Assembly (NCBI GenBank): GCA_041746975.1
Contig: JBGTGB010000254.1
Location: 1 to 14,420 of the forward strand
Reading direction: 5' to 3'
DNA from: Haliea sp041746975
GTDB lineage: Bacteria; Pseudomonadota; Gammaproteobacteria; Pseudomonadales; Halieaceae
DNA: 14,420 bases
Positions 1 through 6,357 of this stretch are shown here, in pieces (within the stretch, counting starts at the first letter, position 1; each line of letters starts with the position of its first letter). The notes under the pieces were generated by a model. It saw nothing but the letters and a program-made list of their open reading frames with translations, ran no database searches and had not been told where the DNA came from. A program made the position numbers and the translations under genes.

Positions 1-285
1 GCGTTTGCGGAGCAGGATGCGAAGTTCGAGAAGCGGTTTGCTGCCATTGATCAGCGGTTTTCGAGTATTGATCAGCGGTTTAACGATATTGAGCACCAGC
101 TTGGGGATCTGAGAACGGGCCTGAAAGCGGAACTGGAGACGATGCTCAATACCCGCCTCAGCCAGCAGGACATCAAACTCGCCTCCATCGAAGCGACCAT
201 GAATGGCAATTTTCGCGTTCTGTCTGCGCTGATGGGCGTGACCTTGCTGGCAGTCGCGGTGCCGGCGATCCAGAGCTTGCTGTGA
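1..285 (+). CDS. DUF1640/CCDC90-like coiled-coil membrane protein, 3' part
   Basis: The reading frame is open from the first base of the window to the TGA at 283-285, so the gene is cut at its 5' end and only the last 94 residues are visible. They show a charged heptad-like coiled coil (a recurring I-D-Q-R-F unit, residues ~15-28 of the fragment), then a helix, then a single hydrophobic segment (LSALMGVTLLAVAVPAIQ) at the extreme C-terminus. The final ~46 residues are nearly identical to those of the complete gene at 461-790, so the two are tandem paralogues. The layout of coiled coil plus C-terminal membrane anchor is that of the DUF1640/CCDC90 family, whose bacterial function is unknown. 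The family assignment rests mainly on the complete paralogue, because the diagnostic N-terminus lies outside the window. Confidence 0.7.
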   Translation, partial: AFAEQDAKFEKRFAAIDQRFSSIDQRFNDIEHQLGDLRTGLKAELETMLNTRLSQQDIKLASIEATMNGNFRVLSALMGVTLLAVAVPAIQSLL

Positions 286-307
286 GTACCCATCAATTCC
301 GATCAGA

Positions 308-340
308 TCTCCGCGGAGATTTCGGCCGTATTTGATGAAT
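308..340 (-). repeat. 33-bp repeat, copy 1 (inverted relative to copy 2)
   Basis: The reverse complement of this segment matches 801-833 at 31 of 33 positions by hand alignment. It contains the 12-bp perfect palindrome TCTCCGCGGAGA (308-319; 14 bp here, 307-320), followed by a GGCC-centred stretch and ATTTGATGAAT. It begins 22 bp after the stop codon of the first paralogue. No T-tract follows the palindrome directly, so it is not a standard intrinsic terminator. Confidence 0.75.
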
Positions 341-460
341 AAAAGGGCTTGTTCGCGCCCCTGGGTGACTGGACTCTCTGCCGCTCCTGGCTGGAATGGA
401 TGTACGCTCTCACCGACATTTCGGGCATGGTTGGCACAGGCTCAGCAGGGAGGCTAAGCT

Positions 461-790
461 ATGACGACACTGGCATTTGATTCATTGAAGTATGCCCGGC
501 GCCTCAGGGACGCGGGCGTACCGGAATCGCAGGCGGAGGTGCAGGCAGAGCTGATGGCGGAAGCGTTCGGGTTCTACGCAGACAACATCGTTACCAGGGA
601 CTACCTGGATGCGACTCTGCGCGCAGCGATGACTGAATTGGAGGCCAGGCTTGATGCCCGCCTCAACCAGCAGGACGTCAAGCTCGCCTCCATCGAAGCC
701 ACGATGAACGGCAACTTCCGGGTGCTGTCCGCTCTGATGGGCGTGACACTGCTGGCGGTCGCGGTGCCAGTGATCCAGGGTGTGCTATGA
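461..790 (+). CDS. DUF1640/CCDC90-like coiled-coil membrane protein
   Basis: This is a complete 109-residue protein. The N-terminal segment (MTTLAFDSLKYARRL, then DAGVPESQAE at ~17-26) is the characteristic opening of bacterial DUF1640 proteins, which are related to mitochondrial CCDC90/MCUR1. A predicted amphipathic helix or coiled coil covers ~28-80, and one C-terminal membrane segment covers ~88-107. No catalytic motif is visible, and the bacterial role of the family is unknown. The start is supported by a strong ribosome-binding site, GGGAGG at 448-453, 7 nt before the ATG. The gene is a tandem paralogue of the partial gene just upstream. Protein identity is very high over the last ~46 residues, and DNA similarity runs through the stop codon to TGAGTAC before breaking off. 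The next gene, an ADP-ribosylglycohydrolase, is convergent. Confidence 0.8.
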   Translation: MTTLAFDSLKYARRLRDAGVPESQAEVQAELMAEAFGFYADNIVTRDYLDATLRAAMTELEARLDARLNQQDVKLASIEATMNGNFRVLSALMGVTLLAVAVPVIQGVL

Positions 791-800
791 GTACGCTCTG

Positions 801-833
801 ATTCATCAAATGCGGCCAAAATCTCCGCGGAGA
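801..833 (+). repeat. 33-bp repeat, copy 2
   Basis: This is the partner of the element at 308-340, in the opposite orientation, with 31 of 33 matching positions. It starts 10 bp after the stop of the complete DUF1640-like gene. The two copies therefore form an inverted pair enclosing that gene and its ribosome-binding site. It contains the same TCTCCGCGGAGA palindrome (822-833). Confidence 0.75.
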
Positions 834-868
834 CGCGGAAGCACGCACGGGGGATCAATCGCCTCACC

Positions 869-1981
869 TTAAAAAGCCGGATAGCGCTGCGACACCGCCT
901 CATCCGGCTGCCAGTCAACGCAGTCCAGCAGGTCATCCGCGACCTGGGTGATGACGTCACGCAGTTCCAACGGCTCCAGCAGTGCCGCGGGAATAGACTC
1001 CACTCCCCACCGCGCCCCCAGCAGGTTACCGGTGATGGCGCCGGTGGAGTCGGAGTCGCCGTCATGGTTGACGGCGATGATCAGGGCTTCGTGGAAGTCC
1101 GTGGCGACCAGGGCGCAGTAAACCGCGATGGCCAGCGCCTCCTCCGCGATCCAGCCGCCGCCCATGCGCGCGATGGCCTCGGCGTGGGGCGTATCGGTCG
1201 CCGCCAGGTCGGCTGCCTGTTCGAGGGCGTTGATGGTTTCCTCGGCATCCGTGCGCTCACTCAGGCAGTCCAGCGCCACATTCAGCGCGTCGATCAGATC
1301 GCCGCCGTCGCGAAGCACCGTCGCCATCGCCGCCATCGCACCCCCTGCGAGCCAGCCGGTGGGATGGCCGTGAGTCAGTGCAGAGAACTCACAGCCGAGG
1401 TCGAACGCCTCCTGAGGCGAATCCGCAAACAGGCCCGCCGGCGCCACCCGCATCACCCCGCCGCAACCTTTGCTGTCATTCATCGCGGGTTCGCCGGGCG
1501 TGCGGGTGCTGCGCAGTGCGCTCAGGCAGGTATTGCCCGGCCCCCGCGGGCTGTGCAGCGCGCCCACACCGAACAACCAACCCGCATCCGGCTGCAGCGG
1601 GTCCAAGTCGAACGTGCTATGCATCCCCTGGGTAAGCAGCCAGCGCTGGTAGGCCCAGGCGGTCACGCTGGCGTACTCTTTCAGGCCGCTGTCCCGGTAG
1701 CGCATCAGGCCGCGTATCAGTCCCTCGGCGGTGAACAGCGTCATTTGGGTGTCGTCAGTAATCGCACAGGGCAGGCCGTAAGCAGGTCCTTTTCCATTGG
1801 CTATATCCGGCGATTTACAGGGTAAACAGCATAGCAAAAGCGACGCGCAGCCACAGCCTGAATGAGACCAGGGGTGAGATCGTGTATCATACCCGCGCTT
1901 TTGCCGGGCTTGCTTTTCAACGCACCTCCGCAAACCCTTCTTCAGACGGCCGGGGCCGCACGAGGTGCGCAAGCTGCTCAA
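869..1981 (-). CDS. ADP-ribosylglycohydrolase family protein, N-terminus missing or altered
   Basis: From residue ~66 this protein follows the ADP-ribosylglycohydrolase (DraG/ARH) family, which removes ADP-ribose from proteins or small molecules using two Mg ions. Visible motifs are ITDDTQMTLF (74-83, metal-binding TDDT at 75-78), NDSKGCGGVMRVAPAGL (168-184), ALTHGHPTGW (201-210) and HDGDSDSTGA (306-315, the second metal-binding aspartate cluster). The first ~62 residues of the open frame are Cys/Arg-rich and do not resemble the family. The usual opening with a G-D-A-L-G motif is not seen in this frame, and I could not find it in the others. The start at 1981 is only the most upstream ATG. 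A -10-like TATGAT lies on this strand at 1886-1891, which would put transcription start inside the frame. The gene may be 5'-truncated and decaying, or may make a shortened protein. It is convergent with the DUF1640-like gene and divergent from the gene at 2016. Confidence 0.7.
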   Translation of the reverse strand: MSSLRTSCGPGRLKKGLRRCVEKQARQKRGYDTRSHPWSHSGCGCASLLLCCLPCKSPDIANGKGPAYGLPCAITDDTQMTLFTAEGLIRGLMRYRDSGLKEYASVTAWAYQRWLLTQGMHSTFDLDPLQPDAGWLFGVGALHSPRGPGNTCLSALRSTRTPGEPAMNDSKGCGGVMRVAPAGLFADSPQEAFDLGCEFSALTHGHPTGWLAGGAMAAMATVLRDGGDLIDALNVALDCLSERTDAEETINALEQAADLAATDTPHAEAIARMGGGWIAEEALAIAVYCALVATDFHEALIIAVNHDGDSDSTGAITGNLLGARWGVESIPAALLEPLELRDVITQVADDLLDCVDWQPDEAVSQRYPAF

Positions 1982-2015
1982 ATACCAGGAAAATGCACAA
2001 TACTATGACTAAATC

Positions 2016-4040
2016 ATGGCAACACTCGCAGTGACGGAGAGCGACGACAGCCTGGCGAGCCTACTGGCGGACCTGGAGGAAGCCATCAGGCTGCTGGCCA
2101 CGGCTCGGGACTCCTCCAAGCTGGCCTGGCTGCCGAAGGTGCTGGACACCGCGCGCCAGGTGATGCTGCAACCAGGCGGCTGCGCGGCCGTGGCGTCCCG
2201 TGCCCAGGCCATTGACGAAGCTGGCGTCTTTGCCGGCTCCGACTGGGCCACCCCGCAGATCCTGATCCCAGCCCTCACGCCTCACTCCCTTGGCAGCGCT
2301 GATGCCAACATCGTCGTGATCGAGGCTCTGAGTGAATTGCGCCTGCTGGCCGTGGCCCATGAGGAATATCGGCACCCACTGATTTCAGCGGAGGAGGCCC
2401 ATCACCACCTGACCCAGGTTATCGCCATCAATCTGAACCTGTTGTTTGGCGCGGTAACGGAGGCAGAGCGGGAAACCCAGGGCCAACTCGCGCAGCTGCC
2501 GCGCAATCTGTTCCAGTACCTGACCGAACGAATCGGCTACGAGCACGTGATCGACCAGCTGATTGACGAGATCTGGCGCATACTCGAGCAGCGCCCGATC
2601 CAGGTCGACGCAGTCAAGAGCATGATTACCCAGATCGCCATCTGTCAGGCGAATCCGGAGATCGATCTGGGTTCGAGCGGCCAAGGTGCCAACCGCCTGG
2701 TCAGCGCCCTCTACAGCCCCACCCGTGGCTGCCAGGAGGATCCGGGCATCGGGGTCTACCGGGAGCGCCTTACCAGCATGGATCCCTCCGCCCTGCAGAG
2801 TGAGGCGATCGGTTTTGCCCGCGCCATGCACGACACCGGGCTGGTGTCGCCCTACCATCCGGTACTGCTGCGCTTTCTGCTGGATCAGGGTGAGCATCTG
2901 CTCGCGGAGGCGCTGGGCCTGTCGGCGACCGGGCGCGACTGCATGCTCTGCTATCACGACCTGGTCCGCTCGCTGATCCGCGCCTGCGTGCATCCCCCGA
3001 CAGCCCAGGCGGTGTACGGCCTCGCGCTGCTGCTTGAGCGCGGCATCCTGTACCAGGCCTCGATGGCGCCAGCGCTGCTGCGTCAGCTTGGCCTGCAGTT
3101 GTCGGACTGGTCCCAGGAGCGGCTGACTCTGGCCTTTGGCGATACGGTATCCCCGCGGGCGCGGCTGCTGGAGGGGGTGCTGTGCATGCTGGGCCAGCCC
3201 CTGGGAGTGGGCCAGGGCAACAATCCCACCTGCCAGTCGGCCCGGGCACTGTCGATGTGGGCCTACAGTGACCCGGACTACCTGCTGCAAATGCTGGCCT
3301 GGGCGGCGCGGGATGACGAGATCATCATGCACTTTGAGGGCCAGCCGATTTCGTCCCGGGAAAGTGCCGGCGGCGTCGCCACCAGCCTGCCGATAGATCT
3401 GGATCCGGTTTCCCTCCTGGTGGTGCCGCACCTGGACCGCATATACGCCGAAATGGGCCGGCGCTGCGACGACCGCGAGGGGGACCCTCACCGCTGGGTC
3501 AACCCCGAGTTTCACGGCTGGTGGTCCGGGCGCGGCTTCCGCATCAATGTCGATGTAGACACCGGGCATTTGATCGACCTGGACGCGTTCCTGCGCCACT
3601 TCTACGCCAGCTATCATCCCTATTACAACGGTAATCTGCCGCTGATCCACCCCCAGCCTGCGGGAATTGCGGTCACCGACAGCGCCGCCCGCTTCATCGG
3701 CTGGCACGCCATCAGCCTGCTGCGGGTGAGTATAGATCCAACCGACGTGATGCGGGTTTACTTCTACAATCCCAATAACGACAGCGGCCAGGACTGGGGC
3801 GACGACATCAGAGTGAGCACGTCGGGCAACGGTGAGCGCTTCGGGGAATCTTCTCTGCCACTCGAAGAGTTCGCTTCACGGCTGTACATCTTCCACTACG
3901 ACCCGCTGGAGCCGGGGGAACTGGCACAGGTGGAGCAAGCGGAACTGGACCGGGTGATCGCCAGAATCCACCGCAGCTGGGGCGCGGATCGTATCCCGGC
4001 GACGGAAAAAATGCAGGCAAGCGAGGGTCCCCTTGGTTGA
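2016..4040 (+). CDS. Uncharacterised 674-residue protein, possible papain-like cysteine peptidase
   Basis: I do not recognise a named family with certainty. Residues 1-~390 look mostly helical, with no signal peptide or membrane segment, suggesting a cytoplasmic protein. From ~395 onward there is a pattern resembling a papain-like peptidase. It consists of GQGNNPTCQSAR with Gln400 and Cys406 (the same 6-residue spacing as the oxyanion Gln and catalytic Cys of papain), then GWHAISLLRV with His564, then VYFYNPNNDSGQDWG with Asn585 as a candidate third residue. The segment around 603-627 (GNGERFGESS, then a hydrophobic strand) continues the compact C-terminal domain. The function is inference from spacing and context only. 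No convincing Shine-Dalgarno sequence precedes the ATG at 2016, so the true start could lie slightly downstream, for example GTG at 2031. The 3' end overlaps the next gene by 8 nt, indicating an operon with the hydroxylase-family protein. Confidence 0.75.
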   Translation: MATLAVTESDDSLASLLADLEEAIRLLATARDSSKLAWLPKVLDTARQVMLQPGGCAAVASRAQAIDEAGVFAGSDWATPQILIPALTPHSLGSADANIVVIEALSELRLLAVAHEEYRHPLISAEEAHHHLTQVIAINLNLLFGAVTEAERETQGQLAQLPRNLFQYLTERIGYEHVIDQLIDEIWRILEQRPIQVDAVKSMITQIAICQANPEIDLGSSGQGANRLVSALYSPTRGCQEDPGIGVYRERLTSMDPSALQSEAIGFARAMHDTGLVSPYHPVLLRFLLDQGEHLLAEALGLSATGRDCMLCYHDLVRSLIRACVHPPTAQAVYGLALLLERGILYQASMAPALLRQLGLQLSDWSQERLTLAFGDTVSPRARLLEGVLCMLGQPLGVGQGNNPTCQSARALSMWAYSDPDYLLQMLAWAARDDEIIMHFEGQPISSRESAGGVATSLPIDLDPVSLLVVPHLDRIYAEMGRRCDDREGDPHRWVNPEFHGWWSGRGFRINVDVDTGHLIDLDAFLRHFYASYHPYYNGNLPLIHPQPAGIAVTDSAARFIGWHAISLLRVSIDPTDVMRVYFYNPNNDSGQDWGDDIRVSTSGNGERFGESSLPLEEFASRLYIFHYDPLEPGELAQVEQAELDRVIARIHRSWGADRIPATEKMQASEGPLG

Positions 4041-4923
4041 GGAGATCCTCCAGGACGACCTCAGCCTGCTGTCGGTGCCGCTCTATCTGGCCGCCATCTT
4101 GCTGGAAGCCTGGCACGCCCGCCGCCACAAGCTCAACCGCTACCGCCTTCACGACACCCTCGCCTCCCTCTCCATGCTGCTGGCCTCTGCCATCGTGGAG
4201 CTGCTGCCGCGGATACTGGCTCTAGTCCTTTTTTTCCAGCTCTACGAGCTGAGCCCGCTCAAGGATGTCATCGGCCGCCAGTGGTGGGCCTGGCTGCTGC
4301 TGTTCCTGCTCGATGATTTCACCTACTACTGGTTTCACCGCTCGAATCACGAGGTGCGACTATTGTGGGCCGGGCACGTCAACCATCATTCATCCCAGTA
4401 TCTGAATCTCGGCACCGCCCTGCGCCAGGGCGTGGGCGAGCGGGTGCACAAGTTCCTGTTCTGGCTGTGGTTGCCGCTGCTGGGCTTTGACCCGGCCATG
4501 ATCATCATCGTGATCGGCATCAACCTGTTCTACCAGTTCTGGATCCACACCCAGGCGGTGGGCAAATTACACCCCTGGATCGAGGCCGTATTCAATACGC
4601 CCTCCCACCACCGGGTACACCACGGCTCCAATGTGCGCTACCTGGACCGCAATCACGGCGGCGTGCTGATCATCTGGGACCGGCTGTTCGGCACCTTCAG
4701 TGAAGAACGGGACGACGAGCCCGTGGTCTACGGGCTCACCACCAATATCGACTCCGACAACCCCTGGACCGTGCTCAGCCACGAGTACCGCGCGATCGGG
4801 CGCGATCTGCGCCGGGCCGAGAGCTGGGGGGACCGGCTGCGCTACCTGCTGCTGGCACCCGGCTGGTCCCACGACAGGCCGGACAAGCGGGCGTCGGTGC
4901 TGCGGCTGAGCGCCAGAAGTTGA
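4033..4923 (+). CDS. Fatty-acid hydroxylase / sterol desaturase family membrane protein
   Basis: This is a 296-residue integral membrane protein with the histidine clusters of the di-iron fatty-acid hydroxylase superfamily: HRSNH (102-106), HVNHH (115-119), His172, His180, SHHRVHH (191-197) and His208. Family members use O2 and a di-iron centre to hydroxylate or desaturate lipid chains or sterols, or cleave alkylglycerol ethers. The substrate cannot be read from sequence. Hydrophobic segments lie at ~14-25, ~45-68, ~86-100 and ~140-171. The start is a TTG at 4033 that overlaps the end of the preceding gene by 8 nt. No better in-frame ATG is visible, and the overlap suggests translational coupling. 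It is the last gene of the plus-strand pair. The minus-strand citrate transporter ends 61 bp beyond it, and no clear intrinsic terminator is visible between them. Confidence 0.88.
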   Translation: MVEEILQDDLSLLSVPLYLAAILLEAWHARRHKLNRYRLHDTLASLSMLLASAIVELLPRILALVLFFQLYELSPLKDVIGRQWWAWLLLFLLDDFTYYWFHRSNHEVRLLWAGHVNHHSSQYLNLGTALRQGVGERVHKFLFWLWLPLLGFDPAMIIIVIGINLFYQFWIHTQAVGKLHPWIEAVFNTPSHHRVHHGSNVRYLDRNHGGVLIIWDRLFGTFSEERDDEPVVYGLTTNIDSDNPWTVLSHEYRAIGRDLRRAESWGDRLRYLLLAPGWSHDRPDKRASVLRLSARS

Positions 4924-4984
4924 CCGAACACTCTGGAGACCGCGCGAGTGCTCTATGAGACCAAGAAGTCCCTGCTTGTTCTTG

Positions 4985-6292
4985 CTACGGCATCAGACCA
5001 ATAGCATAGCCAAAGCCCATCAATATCAGGGAAAACACCCATATTGAGAAGAACGAGTACCTGAGGTGCTTGCCAAAATCCAGCCCCGCCAGACCAAGCC
5101 CCAGCCACAGTGCCGGTGAGAAGGGGCTGAGGAACGTACCGATGACATTACCAATGAGCAGTGCATAGACGGTGGACGTTGTGGGCACATCATGCGCCGT
5201 CACAATCTGGTCAACTATCGGTAGCAGCGCGAAGTAGTAGGCATCCGTATTCAGCACCAGCTCCAGGGGCAGACCAAATACCCCGATGATAAGGTGCAGG
5301 TTCGGCACAATGGATTCAGGGAGTACCAGGACCATGTCCTGCGCGATGGAGCGCAGCATTCCGGTACCTTCAAGAATGCCGAGGAAAGATCCCGCCGACA
5401 GAATGATCGCACCCATAAGCAGTGCATTTGGTGCGTGGGCATTCATCCGTTGCATCTGCATGGTCACGGAGGGATAGTTGATCAGCAGGGCCACACCAAG
5501 GCCCAGCATGAAGGTGTAGGCGGAGGGCAGTGCCCCGGTTACAAGACAGGCAATAACGGTGATCAGTACTGCCAGATTGACCCAGATAAGCCTGGGACGC
5601 AGCAGCTCAGGATCACCCTCCACCACTGGTAACGGCGACATATCCGAGTCGTCTTCAAGAGGCAAGCCCTCGCCCCTGGCGATACGCCGCTGCTCCCTGA
5701 CCCCAAACGCGGCAGCAAACATTACCAGCAAGACCGCACCCACAATTTGCACGGGTATCAGAGGCTGCCAGAGTTCAATGGGATCCATCTCGAACACCGC
5801 TGCGGCCCTTCCCACCGGCCCAGCCCAAGGCATGAGGTTCAGTATCCCGGCACCGGTGGCCAACAGCATCATCATCAGATACGGGCTCATGCCCAACCGC
5901 TTGTACAGTGGCAGCAGCGCGGGAATCGTCAGCAGGAAGGTGGTGGCACCGGCACCGTCCAAATGTGCAAGCATGCCAACGATCGCCGTGCCCACAGCAA
6001 CAGAGACGACATTGCCACCAGACACCTTGACCAGAAACTGCACCAGCGGCCGGAACAGCCCGGCATCCTGGAGCACGCCAAAAAACGTTATCGCGAAGAT
6101 GAACATGGTTGCGACCTGAACCACAGACCCGAGGCCACTTGCGAAAAATCCGCTGATTTCATCGAGACTGAACCCAGCGGCGACAGCTCCCAGAAATGGA
6201 ATCAGTGAGAGCCCAACAACCGGCGATATCTTGCGCAGGACAAGAAGCAGGACAATGCTCGCCACGGTCGCAAGACCAATGAATGTCAACAT
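4985..6292 (-). CDS. CitMHS-family citrate/metal-citrate:H+ symporter
   Basis: This is a 435-residue, highly hydrophobic inner-membrane protein with about 11-12 likely membrane segments. It resembles Bacillus CitM/CitH throughout: an N-terminal TM pair with a GF-SLDEI turn, FGVLQDAGLF (71-80), GMLAHLDGAGATTFLL (106-121, matching the LDGDGTTT region of CitM), a PWAGP motif (155-159), NTDAYYFALLPI in the second half, and a C-terminal SPFSPALWLG / KHLRYSF region. CitMHS proteins import citrate complexed with divalent cations, and some members take Fe(III)-citrate, with protons. The start ATG at 6292 is taken because a promoter lies just upstream, although no strong Shine-Dalgarno is visible. It is the last gene of the minus-strand cluster, 62 bp after the sensor kinase, and appears to have its own regulated promoter at 6325-6357. 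Which metal-citrate species it carries is not determinable here. Confidence 0.9.
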   Translation of the reverse strand: MLTFIGLATVASIVLLLVLRKISPVVGLSLIPFLGAVAAGFSLDEISGFFASGLGSVVQVATMFIFAITFFGVLQDAGLFRPLVQFLVKVSGGNVVSVAVGTAIVGMLAHLDGAGATTFLLTIPALLPLYKRLGMSPYLMMMLLATGAGILNLMPWAGPVGRAAAVFEMDPIELWQPLIPVQIVGAVLLVMFAAAFGVREQRRIARGEGLPLEDDSDMSPLPVVEGDPELLRPRLIWVNLAVLITVIACLVTGALPSAYTFMLGLGVALLINYPSVTMQMQRMNAHAPNALLMGAIILSAGSFLGILEGTGMLRSIAQDMVLVLPESIVPNLHLIIGVFGLPLELVLNTDAYYFALLPIVDQIVTAHDVPTTSTVYALLIGNVIGTFLSPFSPALWLGLGLAGLDFGKHLRYSFFSIWVFSLILMGFGYAIGLMP

Positions 6293-6324
6293 ATCTTATA
6301 ATCCGAAACGGCCCGCATACCCCG

Positions 6325-6357
6325 ATTATAGGGAGTCAACCTGTCATGGCACTGTCA
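6325..6357 (-). promoter_or_regulatory. Promoter of the CitMHS gene with direct-repeat operator
   Basis: Read on the minus strand, TGACAG-N5-TGACAG (6357 down to 6341) is followed by exactly 10 bp and a perfect -10 hexamer TATAAT (6330-6325). The repeats occupy the -35 region, as in promoters activated by OmpR/PhoB-family regulators, and have the 11-bp period these proteins require. The upstream repeat overlaps the kinase stop codon. Transcription would start near 6318, leaving a leader of about 26 nt. The same arrangement occurs before the TonB-dependent receptor gene. The candidate regulator is the OmpR-family protein encoded in this cluster. Confidence 0.65.

Noticed and set aside
308..833. 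Invertible DNA switch with its recombinase
   Set aside because: Inverted repeats are present but no recombinase or invertase gene is in the window, so only the repeat pair is reported.
1064..1825. Plus-strand 253-codon open frame
   Set aside because: It lies antisense to the conserved glycohydrolase motifs, has biased Arg/Gln/His composition and no supporting ribosome-binding site.
2385..3707. Minus-strand 440-codon open frame within the 674-residue gene
   Set aside because: It has no recognisable domain and the opposite frame shows coherent protein features and a coupled downstream gene, so this is a shadow of GC-rich coding sequence.
4924..4984. Bidirectional terminator between the convergent genes
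   Set aside because: Two weak inverted repeats are present (an imperfect GAACACTC/GAGTGCTC pair and CAAGAA/TTCTTG), but neither is GC-rich with a following T-tract on either strand.
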